A stretch of 64,000 nucleotides of DNA from DASYXT01 sp035934555 (GTDB lineage Bacteria; Verrucomicrobiota; Verrucomicrobiia; Limisphaerales; UBA8199): assembly GCA_035934555.1 (NCBI GenBank), contig DASYXT010000002.1:1-64000 (forward strand). Direction: 5' to 3'. The notes under the pieces were generated by a model. It made no database searches, was not told the origin of the DNA, and saw only the letters and a program-made list of their open reading frames with translations. Numbering within the stretch: position 1 is the first letter of the stretch; each line of letters opens with the position of its first letter. Positions 8,289 to 17,300 of this stretch are shown in pieces. Position numbers and translations under genes: made by a program.

Positions 8289-8316
8289 ACTATAGATTTG
8301 AACCAAGAGCTGTCAA
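8289..8316 (-). promoter_or_regulatory. Sigma-70-type promoter for kamA
   Basis: On the minus strand a perfect -35 TTGACA (8316-8311) is followed after 16 bases by TATAGT (8294-8289), one mismatch from the consensus -10. Transcription would start near 8282, about 20 bases before the kamA start codon. Spacing and position both fit a functional promoter. Confidence 0.65.
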
Positions 8317-8502
8317 GCGGGGCAGGCTCGGGGGGTGAGCGTTTTGTTGTAAACCATTAGACAGAAATAGGATGCAAGCGGAGGCCAAAGGCTGAGAAGC
8401 CACAGTTCAGGGCACTGCGAGGGATGGGCCCCTGCAAACACCCCATCTATTTCGCCACTCAACTCCGGGGATCCTGGTGAGAAGCCATTAATTTGAATCT
8501 CT

Positions 8503-8530
8503 TTGACATCGGCAAGGTTCAATGTATGAT
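8503..8530 (+). promoter_or_regulatory. Sigma-70-type promoter overlapping the start of the GIY-YIG-like gene
   Basis: The plus strand has TTGACA at 8503-8508, a 16-base spacer and TATGAT at 8525-8530, one mismatch from consensus. The -10 box covers the ATG at 8522, the first start codon of the downstream frame. If the promoter is real, translation must begin further down, for example at GTG 8540 close to the transcript's 5' end. Confidence 0.45.
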
Positions 8531-8926
8531 TCTAATAAGGTGAATCTGATTAAACACTTATTCAGTCACCGGCACCAGGCGCAGGCCAGTACCACTGTCT
8601 CCTCGGCCATCATCTGGCGCGGCCAATCCGGCAAGGAATACCAGTACGAAATCCACCCACTGAACGCGGCGTTCAAACCATTGCCTGGCAACTATATTTA
8701 TGCCCGGCAAGGGGATGATGGCGGTTGGATTCCCGTCTATGTTGCCCAAAGCCGGGGGTTGCACCAGCGGTTGGAAGGACACGTGCGGCTGGAAGATGCT
8801 GTCGCCAACGGGGCAACCTACCTGCACGCGCATTACAGCACGGCGGGACAGGCTGCCAGGTGCGACGAAGAGCGGGACTTGATTCTGCTGTGGCAACCGG
8901 TTTGCAACGAGACCGTAACGACCTGA
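8522..8926 (+). CDS. GIY-YIG-like domain protein, function unknown
   Basis: This protein of up to 134 residues has no signal peptide. Residues about 56-130 resemble the GIY-YIG fold: GNYIYARQ stands for the first strand, VYVAQSRGLHQRLEGH for the YIG strand with the following Arg/His helix, and a late EE pair before WQPVCNE matches the Glu and Asn positions of the family. The canonical GIY and YIG triads are degenerate (YIYA, VYVA), so nuclease activity is uncertain. ATG 8522 lies inside a promoter-like -10 box, so GTG 8540 is a serious alternative start. The fold assignment is my inference from the motif spacing. Confidence 0.7.
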   Translation: MYDSNKVNLIKHLFSHRHQAQASTTVSSAIIWRGQSGKEYQYEIHPLNAAFKPLPGNYIYARQGDDGGWIPVYVAQSRGLHQRLEGHVRLEDAVANGATYLHAHYSTAGQAARCDEERDLILLWQPVCNETVTT

Positions 8927-8933
8927 AGTCCGG

Positions 8934-9524
8934 TTAGCGTTTCAGCAGCAGCTCCCGCACGTCCACCGCTTCCATGCCGGCGGCGCGGATCGCGCGAAGG
9001 CCCAGTTCGGTGTCTTCGTAGGCGCGACAGAACTGGGGCGGCACACCAATGCGGCGGGCTGCCTCCAGGAAAATGTCGGGAGCGGGCTTTTGCCGTTGCA
9101 CGTCTTCGCTGGCCACGATTGTCTGGAATAGATGAGCAATCCCGAGATGCTCGAGCACCTGCCCGATCAGTTTGTGCGTGCCCCCGGAGGCAACGGCCAT
9201 GGGAATTCTGCCGAAATTCTCGCGCGCCACGCCGACCACCGCGTTTATGGGTTCCACTTGGGCAATCAACGGCAAATACTCCGCTTCCTTCTCGTGAGCG
9301 ACCGCCAAATGATCCAGGGCCAGCCCCTGTTCGGCGCTGAGCAGCTTAAGAATGTCACGCGAGGGCACACCGCCCAGCGCATAAAACCGCTCGACCGGGA
9401 GATGAATTCCGTAGCGGTTGGTAATGGCCTGCCATGCGCGCCAGTGCAGTGGCATCGTATCGGCCAGCGTACCGTCACAATCGAAAATGAGTCCGCGCGG
9501 TTGCGCTAAAGGTGGGAGAGACAT
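8934..9524 (-). CDS. HAD-superfamily phosphatase, beta-phosphoglucomutase-like
   Basis: This is a haloacid dehalogenase-type hydrolase of about 196 residues. Motif I is FDCDGTLADT (nucleophile and acid/base Asp), motif II is VASGGT, motif III is the Lys in RQKPAPDIF, and motif IV is EDTELGL. The cap insertion after motif I and these motifs match the beta-phosphoglucomutase/phosphatase subfamily, so the substrate is likely a small sugar phosphate. I start at ATG 9524; an upstream start would overlap the prfA stop region. It follows prfA by 13 bases on the same strand and is probably co-transcribed with prfA and rpmE. Confidence 0.88.
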   Translation of the reverse strand: MSLPPLAQPRGLIFDCDGTLADTMPLHWRAWQAITNRYGIHLPVERFYALGGVPSRDILKLLSAEQGLALDHLAVAHEKEAEYLPLIAQVEPINAVVGVARENFGRIPMAVASGGTHKLIGQVLEHLGIAHLFQTIVASEDVQRQKPAPDIFLEAARRIGVPPQFCRAYEDTELGLRAIRAAGMEAVDVRELLLKR

Positions 9525-9537
9525 GTTTAGCAAGAGA

Positions 9538-10617
9538 TTAGAGCTTAAGGGCGGCGAGTCTTTCGTCCAGGTCATTGGCCATTAACGGTTCGATGACCGG
9601 GTCCAGCTCGCCCTCGAGGATGGCGGGCAAATTGTACAGCGTCAGTTCAATCCGGTGGTCGGTGACGCGGTTTTGCGGGAAATTATAAGTGCGGATGCGT
9701 TCATTGCGTTCACCGGTGCCGACTTGCGCCTTGCGCTGCGCCGCGTATTTGGCGTTCTCCTCCTCGACCTTTCGCTCCAGGAGCCTTGAACGCAGAACCG
9801 TCAACGCGCGCGCCTTGTTCTTCTGCTGCGAGCGTTGGTCGGCGCAACGCACGATCAAGCCGCTCGGCTTATGGATAATTTGGACTGCGGAATCGGTGGT
9901 ATTAACGCCCTGGCCGCCGGGCCCAGAGGCGCGGCACACGGAAATATTCAGGTCTTCGGGTTTCAGCTCGATATCGACTTCCTCTGCTTCGGGCAGCACA
10001 GCCACCGTGCAGGTGCTGGTATGAATGCGGCCCTGGGCTTCGGTGGCAGGCACCCGTTGCACGCGGTGCACGCCGCTCTCGTATTTCAGCCGTTTATACA
10101 CGTCCGTGCCCGTGATTTGAAAAATGACTTCCTTGTAGCCACCCAGGTCGGACGGGCTGGAATCCAGATCCTCGAATTTCCAGCCACGGCCCTCGGCGTA
10201 GCGGGTGTACATGCGGTAGAGGTCGGCGGAGAACAGGGCCGATTCCTGTCCACCGGCGCCGGCACGAATTTCAACAATGGTGTTGCGCGAGTCCGCCGGG
10301 TCAGGAGGCACCAGGCCGCGCTGGACTGCCAAGCCGAGGCGCTTCTCGTCAAACTCCAGCCGGGTCACTTCTTCCCGCGCCATGTCCGCCAGTTCGGAAC
10401 CGGCTGGCTCGGTGCGCAACAGCCCGCGGTTTTCCTCCAGGTCGCTGACCGTCTTGAGATAGGCCTGACCGGAGCCCACCAGTTCCTTGAGGCGAGCATA
10501 TTCCTTGGAGAGTTCCTGCGCGCGCTGCGGGTTGTCAAAGGCCTTGGGATCGCTTAGCGCCGCTTCGACTTCCGCGAAACGGCGGGCGAACTTCTCAATG
10601 TGCGGTGTCAGGTCCAT
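9538..10617 (-). CDS. prfA: Peptide chain release factor 1
   Basis: This is a class I release factor of about 359 residues that recognises UAA and UAG and triggers peptidyl-tRNA hydrolysis. It carries the catalytic GGQ in ASGPGGQGVNTTDSAV and the RF1-specific stop-codon tripeptide PAT in VPATEAQGR; RF2 would have SPF. The GAGGQESALFSADLYRMY segment lies in the central domain. I start at ATG 10617 (MDLTPHIEKFARRF), the usual N-terminus, rather than the longer open frame. It lies downstream of rpmE, a common bacterial arrangement. No prmC methyltransferase gene follows; a HAD phosphatase does instead. Confidence 0.97.
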   Translation of the reverse strand: MDLTPHIEKFARRFAEVEAALSDPKAFDNPQRAQELSKEYARLKELVGSGQAYLKTVSDLEENRGLLRTEPAGSELADMAREEVTRLEFDEKRLGLAVQRGLVPPDPADSRNTIVEIRAGAGGQESALFSADLYRMYTRYAEGRGWKFEDLDSSPSDLGGYKEVIFQITGTDVYKRLKYESGVHRVQRVPATEAQGRIHTSTCTVAVLPEAEEVDIELKPEDLNISVCRASGPGGQGVNTTDSAVQIIHKPSGLIVRCADQRSQQKNKARALTVLRSRLLERKVEEENAKYAAQRKAQVGTGERNERIRTYNFPQNRVTDHRIELTLYNLPAILEGELDPVIEPLMANDLDERLAALKL

Positions 10618-10650
10618 CGCGCTCGCTCCAGGCATCGGCAAGGAAAGAGA

Positions 10651-10686
10651 ATCCGCCCGGACAGTCCCAGGACCGTGCGGGCGGAT
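10651..10686 (-). other. Hairpin between rpmE and prfA
   Basis: ATCCGCCCG (10651-10659) and CGGGCGGAT (10678-10686) form a perfect 9-bp stem around an 18-base loop in the short rpmE-prfA spacer. No U-tract follows, so it is not a standard intrinsic terminator. It may be a processing or attenuation structure. Confidence 0.4.
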
Positions 10687-10701
10687 GCGAAAGTGGCGGA
10701 G

Positions 10702-10947
10702 CTAGCGCTTCTTCTTTTTGGAAGCGGAGGCAGCGGCTTGCGCGGCCTGGGTCTTGGCCATGCGTTGCTGGAATTTGTCCACCCGCCCGGCGGTATCGAC
10801 GAATTTCTGCTGCCCCGTGTAGAACGGGTGGCAAGCGTTGCAAATACCGACAATGATTACCGGCTTGGTGGAGCGGGTCTTGATTACGTTGCCGCAGGCG
10901 CACCGAATCTCCGCATCCACGTACTTCGGATGGATCTTCTCTTTCAT
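10702..10947 (-). CDS. rpmE: 50S ribosomal protein L31, zinc-binding type
   Basis: This is an 81-residue ribosomal protein of the large subunit central protuberance, where L31 bridges to the 30S subunit. The start at ATG 10947 gives the standard MKEKIHPKY beginning. Cysteines in IRCACGN and CNACHPFYTG provide the zinc-binding set of the C+ form. The C-terminus is extended by an Ala/Ser/Lys-rich tail ending in five basic residues, longer than in many L31 proteins and probably contacting rRNA. It is the first gene of the minus-strand unit with prfA and the HAD phosphatase. Confidence 0.96.
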   Translation of the reverse strand: MKEKIHPKYVDAEIRCACGNVIKTRSTKPVIIVGICNACHPFYTGQQKFVDTAGRVDKFQQRMAKTQAAQAAASASKKKKR

Positions 10948-11051
10948 AAAAGGCCGCAAAAAATAGCATCTGCCGGCCCGATGACAAGGCCGAAATTTAG
11001 TGGGTTTTTGTTCGACGGTTTTGCGCTGCACAGCGTTTAATCCTATGGCGG

Positions 11052-11705
11052 ATGAGATTGGTTGCTAAATTGTCATCGTGGCTCGCCGGTACCGACGAGG
11101 AGGCGATGCGTCGCGTCCAGCAGCACGATGACCATGCCGCGTTTGCGCGGTTGGTGAAGCGCTGGGAACAGCCCATCCGCCGCCTCTGCACCCGGATGAC
11201 CGGCGAGCCGGAGCGCGCCGAAGACCTGACCCAGGAAACCTTTCTGCGCCTGTTCACCAAGCGGAAGGAATACCGGCCGGTGGCGAAGTTCTCGACCTAT
11301 CTTTGGCGCATCGCGTTGAACCAATGCTACGACGAATTGCGCCGCCGGCAGCGGCGGCGCGAGTTCTTGCTCCCCCAAACGAATGACCCAGAGGAGGATC
11401 TCGAAGCCCCGAGTGAAATACCCGGTCCGGACCTCCAGGCTGCCACACTCGAAGAGGGGGAATTGGTGCGGAACGCATTGCTGCGATTACCCGACATTTA
11501 CCGCGCGGTGATTGTGCTGCGCCACTACGAGAGCCTGAAGCTGGGTCGGATCGCTGAGGTGCTGGACATTCCCGAAGGCACCGTCAACTCGCGGCTCGCG
11601 GAAGCACTGTCGCGCCTGAGCCGGATGCTCCAACCCAAACTCCAGCGGCAATCGCCGCGCGCAGCCGAACAAAGTTGTAACTGCTATGAACCATCCAAAC
11701 CGTGA
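11052..11705 (+). CDS. ECF-family RNA polymerase sigma factor
   Basis: This is a 217-residue extracytoplasmic-function sigma-70 factor. Region 2 spans about residues 25-95, with AEDLTQETFLRLF as the core-binding and -10 recognition helix and FSTYLWRIALNQCYDELRR after it. Region 4 spans about 140-195 and contains LPDIYRAVIVLRHYESL and IPEGTVNSRLAEALSRL, the -35 recognition helix-turn-helix. Its 3' end overlaps the start of the anti-sigma gene by 20 bases, so the pair is probably translationally coupled. The inducing signal is unknown. The conserved secreted protein that follows is a candidate target or partner. Confidence 0.94.
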   Translation: MRLVAKLSSWLAGTDEEAMRRVQQHDDHAAFARLVKRWEQPIRRLCTRMTGEPERAEDLTQETFLRLFTKRKEYRPVAKFSTYLWRIALNQCYDELRRRQRRREFLLPQTNDPEEDLEAPSEIPGPDLQAATLEEGELVRNALLRLPDIYRAVIVLRHYESLKLGRIAEVLDIPEGTVNSRLAEALSRLSRMLQPKLQRQSPRAAEQSCNCYEPSKP

Positions 11706-12270
11706 AGCATGGGTGCCGTATTTGTACGGCGAAACCAACGCGCAAGAGCGCCGCGAGTTAGCGACGCACTTGCAAGAGTGCCCCGACTGCCGGCGACTCA
11801 TTGCAAGCTGGCAGCACAGCCTGGCACGGCTCGACGCGTGGAAGCTGCCTCGCCTGCGCAGGCACAGGATACCCTGGTTAGCAGTGGGCCGCTGGGCCGC
11901 AGCAACCGCTGGCGTGCTGGCTTTGGGATTTGTTCTGGGCCGGCAAACCAATGCTATGCAGACCGAAACGCTCCGGGCCCGGCTCGAGCCGCAGTTGCGG
12001 GAGCAGGTCCGGGAAGAGCTCGCGCCCTGGATGCGCTCGGAAATGAACCGGAGCGCCGAAGCGACGCTCGCCGTTGCCAGCGCACAGACCGAAAAGCTCC
12101 TGGCCGCCTACAGCACGTTTAATGATGCGCGCCGCGCCGAGGATTTGCAGCGCTGGTACGTGGCCGTAAAACAGCAACTGGATACCGTCGCGCTCAACAC
12201 CGAAAACGGCTTTGTTCAATTGGCCGCAAACCAGTCCCCGGCCAAGCCTCCGGTTCAACCGCAACCCTGA
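11686..12270 (+). CDS. Anti-sigma factor with zinc-finger (ZAS-type) domain and one membrane helix
   Basis: The N-terminus carries the H-x3-C-x2-C motif of zinc-binding anti-sigma domains (HLQECPDC, about residues 28-35), which should clamp the ECF factor encoded just upstream. One membrane helix lies at about residues 66-85. The rest, about residues 90-194, is charged and helical and should be periplasmic. Overlap of the two genes supports paired function. Length and layout are typical of membrane-anchored anti-sigma factors. No protease site can be read from sequence. The gene ends 27 bases before a secreted protein that has a good ribosome site (AAGGAGAAAT) before its ATG. Confidence 0.9.
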   Translation: MNHPNREAWVPYLYGETNAQERRELATHLQECPDCRRLIASWQHSLARLDAWKLPRLRRHRIPWLAVGRWAAATAGVLALGFVLGRQTNAMQTETLRARLEPQLREQVREELAPWMRSEMNRSAEATLAVASAQTEKLLAAYSTFNDARRAEDLQRWYVAVKQQLDTVALNTENGFVQLAANQSPAKPPVQPQP

Positions 12271-12297
12271 TGGTTAACCTTTAATTGAAGGAGAAAT

Positions 12298-13359
12298 ATG
12301 AAACATCCCTTATTGGCAATTCTCAGCGGCTTCCTCTTGCTTCCCGGACTGGTCGCGCTGGGACAGGACGCAGCCCCGAGCCCCGAAACTCCGGCGCCCC
12401 CTGCGGCCGCACCGGTTCCGCCTAACCAGGCTCCGTCAGTCCCGCGTCCACCGATAGCGCCGTCGGGCGGCTACGGGTTTGGTGGCGCGATTTCGCCGGC
12501 CACCGGCTTGCCCGACGCCCCCACCGCTAGTTCGTTCAGCACGCGCTTGAATAGGATTTTGGCGCGGGCCCAGGGCGGTGGGGCACCCGCGCCGCTGGTA
12601 ATCCGATCGTCGGAGATGGGCGCCAAGGACCAGGCCCATCTGGAAGAGGACCTCGCCATCATGAGCCGAATCCTGCTCAAAGCGGCCGGAGAAGCACCCG
12701 GCGCAGGGCGCACCTATACCGCCATGGGGATTGATGTCGCCAATGCGGCAAGCTCAAGCCAGATGCGCAGCTTTTATCTCGAAGGTTATGGCGCCCTGTT
12801 CACGCTGGAAGTGGATTTTCCCCTCATGGCAGCCCCCACCGCCAGCCAGCCGCAGAGGCAGGAGTCCAAGACAAACTCGGATTGGGAACAAGCCAGGCAG
12901 GAGATGTATGGGCAAACACCTAATGGGGCCATTGATCCCAGAACGGGTTTGCCGGCAATGGGGGCATGGGCCAATCCAGCCCCGGTTTACGACGAGCAGC
13001 GGGTCAACCGCCTCCGGGAAAACCTGCTCAGCGCCTTCCGCGATGCCATCAACATCCGCGGGCTCAAGCCGGACGATTGGGTCACGATAACTGTGTTCAA
13101 TCCGGCAGACTCTGCCGCGGCGGTTGGCCTGCGCCAGCCCATTTGGCCGCGGAGCCGCCCTGCTCTGGAGGCAAACGGGCTTGCCAGCTCTGGGGCGGTG
13201 ATGAATTTGCGCGCAAAACTCAGCGCAATTGATGAATTGGCAAAGGGCAATGTCACCTTGGATGACTTCCGCCACCAGGTCCAGGTGGAGGTCTATCCCG
13301 TTGCCCCGCCCACAGGAGTAACAGCAGCGGCGTCGGGCGGCGGGGTCGGCGCCTGGTAA
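12298..13359 (+). CDS. Secreted Pro/Ala-rich protein of unknown function behind the sigma/anti-sigma pair
   Basis: This 353-residue protein has a clear signal peptide (about residues 1-23, cleaved near ALGQD) and a Pro/Ala-rich linker to about residue 65. A mixed alpha/beta region follows with VIRSSEMGAKDQAHLEEDL, which I do not recognise. Its middle contains a low-complexity insert around PTASQPQRQESK, and it ends in a Gly/Ala-rich tail. A strong AAGGAGA ribosome site precedes ATG 12298. Position third in the sigma/anti-sigma unit suggests envelope-stress sensing or an effector role. I know no characterised homologue and infer periplasmic location only. Confidence 0.85.
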   Translation: MKHPLLAILSGFLLLPGLVALGQDAAPSPETPAPPAAAPVPPNQAPSVPRPPIAPSGGYGFGGAISPATGLPDAPTASSFSTRLNRILARAQGGGAPAPLVIRSSEMGAKDQAHLEEDLAIMSRILLKAAGEAPGAGRTYTAMGIDVANAASSSQMRSFYLEGYGALFTLEVDFPLMAAPTASQPQRQESKTNSDWEQARQEMYGQTPNGAIDPRTGLPAMGAWANPAPVYDEQRVNRLRENLLSAFRDAINIRGLKPDDWVTITVFNPADSAAAVGLRQPIWPRSRPALEANGLASSGAVMNLRAKLSAIDELAKGNVTLDDFRHQVQVEVYPVAPPTGVTAAASGGGVGAW

Positions 13360-13382
13360 AAAAGGGGCGGCCGGTAGAGACA

Positions 13383-14327
13383 TCAACGGAAGAGGCGCTG
13401 CACAAACAGGTACAGGTTGTTGCGCCATTCCGTGGGATCGTGGGCATGCCCGTCCACATGCCACACATGGGGAACCCCTTTTTCCTTCAGGAAGGTGTGC
13501 ACCCCCTGGCTGATGCGAATCAGGCCATCCTTGTTGCCGCAGGCAATCCAGAGCAATTTCAATTGCTTTGTCGCCGCGGCGGGATCCGGCACCAGTTCCT
13601 GTGGCGGCTTGGTATTGGGGGCGGAGGAAAAGCCACCCACCCACGCGAAGGTGCCCAGGTGAGCCAAGCCAAAGTTTAGCGACTGGCCGCCTCCCATCGA
13701 TAATCCGGCAAGCGCGCGATGCTCGCGGTCGGCCTGAACCGAATAGCGTGCTTCAATGGTTGGAATGACGTCGTCCAGCAGGTCCCGTTCGAAGTTGGCA
13801 AAGGCCGGAGCCGAGCGGAAGACATCTCCCTCTGCGCGGTCATTCTTCTGGGCTCGCCCGTTGGGCATCACCACAATCATCGGGACGACTTTCTGGTCGG
13901 CCAGCAAGTTGTCCAGCAGGATGTCAGGATGGGCGAAACGCTCCCACTCGGTCTCATCCCCACCAATACCATGGAGCAGGTAGAGAACCGGATATTTCTG
14001 GTCCTTGGAATAACCGGGCGGTGTATAGACCTGCATCTTGCGTGTGGTGCCGACCGTTTTGGAGGCATACTCGATCATTTCCAGCTTGCCATGGGCGATC
14101 CCCTCGCGTTTCACATCAATACCCACAGGCGGCTCCGGCAAAGTTGGCTTATCGTCCGGGCCCAGTACAATGGGACCGCCGAACCCGCCGGGGCCGCGCG
14201 GTGGCCGATGGGCGGCGGCGGCAGATGCGCTGGAGGCATCGCCCGCGCGCGCCGCAGTCCCGGCCAGCAACCCGCCCAGCGCCATCGCCAGCATAGTGAG
14301 CAACCGTCTGTTAGCTTTCATAGCCAC
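13383..14327 (-). CDS. Secreted CE1-type esterase, feruloyl esterase-like
   Basis: This is a 314-residue alpha/beta-hydrolase of the esterase D/CE1 group, which removes ferulate or acetate from plant cell-wall polysaccharides. A signal peptide (cleaved near ARAGD) is followed by a Pro/Gly-rich linker. The catalytic core begins near residue 75 with the strand motif YPVLYLLHGIGGDE, then has the nucleophile Ser210 in GLSMGGGQS and the His in HAHDPTEW near the end. The acid residue is probably the Asp in CGNKDGLI. It lies four bases after the 1394-residue esterase/arabinofuranosidase gene and shares with it the segment around DNLLA. ATG 14321 is an alternative start. Confidence 0.9.
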   Translation of the reverse strand: MAMKANRRLLTMLAMALGGLLAGTAARAGDASSASAAAAHRPPRGPGGFGGPIVLGPDDKPTLPEPPVGIDVKREGIAHGKLEMIEYASKTVGTTRKMQVYTPPGYSKDQKYPVLYLLHGIGGDETEWERFAHPDILLDNLLADQKVVPMIVVMPNGRAQKNDRAEGDVFRSAPAFANFERDLLDDVIPTIEARYSVQADREHRALAGLSMGGGQSLNFGLAHLGTFAWVGGFSSAPNTKPPQELVPDPAAATKQLKLLWIACGNKDGLIRISQGVHTFLKEKGVPHVWHVDGHAHDPTEWRNNLYLFVQRLFR

Positions 14328-14331
14328 AGCA

Positions 14332-17300
14332 TCATTTGGTGTTCAGTTTTAAAACCGTTATCGAATACGCCGGGAATTCCCGAGTAAAGTCCCCGGATAC
14401 CCCAGTCACCCTTTCGGCCCGGGGAACAATTCTGTGCGGCTGTTCGAGCGAATTCGTATCGTCCGGGCTGCTGGCCGCCAGCACTACCGCTTCCCCTTCG
14501 GCTTTGATGCTCGAACAACCGTTGATCCGAATATGGATGGGATGTGGCGTTCCTGCCTCATTCACGACTTTGAGATAAATAGTCCCGCGCCGGCTGTCGC
14601 GCGTGGCATCGAAGAAAATCTCTCGGAGCTGCTGAGGCGGTGGGGACACACCGCGCCGCGCTCGCCGCTGCCATTCGCGTGTCGGAATATTCTGCGAATC
14701 CGTCGCGAGGATTTGATCGCCGTGCAGCGTGCTGAACATCTTTTGTGCGTAGTACGAGGGCGAACCGTAGCTGGTCAGGGCATCGTAGCCGAGCAAATCG
14801 GAGCTCCATTGCATTGACCGGCCCGGGCCGGTCAACTGGCTGACATTGACGAAAAGCGGTGCATAGCAGGAAATCAGCACGAGGTCGGAATTCCGTTCCA
14901 TGCCGCTCATCCAGGCAGCGTCGCCCAGGGCGCCGGCCATGTTGGGCGTCGGCGAACCGACACGCGTCGCCCACTCGCCACAAAAAATCTTCGTTTTGTT
15001 CGTGCGTGAATACTTGTCGTAATCCAGCGCGTGAGCTTCCATGTCTTCCTGCGAGCGATAATAGTGTTCGTCCACCAAATCCGGCACGCGCCCGCGCACC
15101 TCCTGCGCGGAATGTTCGAACCCCATCGTGGAAATGACCTGCAGGTTCGGATACTTCGCTTTGATAGCGTCATAAAACTGCGCGAACCGTCCTTCATAAC
15201 TGCGGCTGCGGTCGAACTCATCTTCGTTCCCCACCTCGACGTAAGTCAGCTTGAAAGGCTTGGGATGTCCATCTTTGGCGCGTTGTGCGCCCCATTTGGT
15301 TTTACTATCGCCGCTGACATATTCGATTTCCTCGAGGGCATCCTGGACAAATGGTTCCAGCTCCGGCCCCGGCTCAATATGCTGGCCGCGCAGGGAGTAA
15401 CCCGCATAAACGGCGAGCACCGGCTCCATACGCAAGTCTTCGCACCATTGCAGGAATTCCAGCAAACCGAAACCGTCGGTGGACCAATAGCCCCAGGGGC
15501 TGCGGTGCCCGGGCCGTTGCGCGACGTCGCCAATGGTTTCCTTCCAATTGAAACGCTCGGCGATGGTGTTGCCTTCCAGATAATTTCCGCCGGGAAAGCG
15601 CAGGAATTTTGGCTGCATATCCGCCAGCAGTCGCATGATATCGGGGCGGGTGCCGTTCGGACGATTGTGGTACGTCGGGGGGAAGAGCGAGACATTTTGC
15701 AACCAGACGGTGCCGGGCGTGGCAGCCCTGATGACAAAGCGGTTATCTTTCGAGGAGGGAATGTTCCCGGTTTTCAAAGTGGCTTCGTACTTTTTCCATG
15801 CGCCGGTGATTTTGGAAACGGTGGCGCTGGAGAAAACGGTTTTGCCGTCCGCGCTTTCCAGCGAAAGCGTCAGCGGACCGCTGAACGCCTCGCCGCGTGC
15901 GTAAAACGAGGCGCGATATTTCGTGTGTGGGCGCACGGGGATTCCCCAGAAACCATCGTTGGCCACGCCGGCCGGTGAGGTTTTCGACGCCTTGGTCGCG
16001 TCCAATTTCAAGCTCAGGTTCAACGCGCTGTTGAGAGGTTGATTGGTGTCGAGTTCGATGCCTGCTTCCCCTAGGGCACTCCAGAACTGCGGGCTCTGGG
16101 TGTTTGCCTTGAACGAGCGATTGCGGAGCAATTCCCCGTAAAGCCCGCCCTCGTAGGAGAAGTTGATCTCCTCGGTCATCAGGCCATAGAGCGTCGGGCT
16201 GACGGTGCCAGTAATTTTGTCCGCTATGATTTGCAAGGTGGGGGTGGCCGAGACGGAGTTGCCCGCGCTGGTCTCGGGCGCCGTTACGGCGGGTGTTATG
16301 GCCGGAGCGCTTACCGCGGCCGTAGTTGCCGTAGGCGCCGGGCTCTCGCTGCTGGCTCCGGTCCCTGGCTCCGGAATGATCTCAATGGCATTGATTTGCG
16401 GGTTCTCGACTTTAGGAGCGAAGGTAATCTTGATCACCCCGGCGGTAACCTCGACGGGGACCGTCTCCACGTAGGCCTTCAGAGGCCCGCCCGCCTTGAC
16501 CCAAACGTCGAAGTCCTTGAACTCATGCCCCTGGACGTTGAAGGAAAACACACGCTCGCCCGGTCCGGTGATGCCTTCGAAGGTTTCCGCGAAGTGGAGC
16601 TTCACCAGGTATTTGCCGTTGGGCACCGGCCAGGAAAAGGAGTCCATGCTGTAGCGTTCGGCCCGGTACAGGTCAGGGCTTTTGGTGTTGGCAATTTGGA
16701 TGTCAGGCCGTTCGATCGTTTGGCCGCCCTCGAAGCCCTGGTCGGCCAGCCAGATATTGCCCTCAGCATCCTTGAGAGGCTGGGAGCTGCCAGCCTTAAT
16801 GCGGATAATTTTTGCCGCGCCTGAAGTCGAGGCTGATGTAGTCTCCGCCCGTGTAGCAACAATTTCCTCCTTGGCAAAGGTGCCAACCTCGCGCGTGAAC
16901 TGAATCGCGTTGCCGTCGGCCGAGAGCTTGCCCGTGTAAGTGATGCGAATCTCGTTATCCTGGAAGCTGAGCGTCTCGACGAACGAAATCTTGTCGCCGT
17001 CCACTTTGCCCTCTTTGAGTTCGGATTCGCGTTTCTGGTCGCCCACTTCGGAGTTGGCTTTCCCCGTCAATTGCCCGCCGTCCTGCTTAAAAATGAAAGT
17101 GTATTTCTGGTTGCCAATTTGGGAGTCGAATGCCGATTTCCAGACTCCGCTGATAAGGGAGGCTTTCGCGGCTGGCGCGGATGCTGCCGCGCCTGTTTCT
17201 CCGGCAGATTGTGAGACTGTTACCGGTGGGTCGGCCGCTTGCAAGGCCGTCGCAATCGACATGGGATCATCCTGGAACACCAGTTGAGCAAATTGATGGA

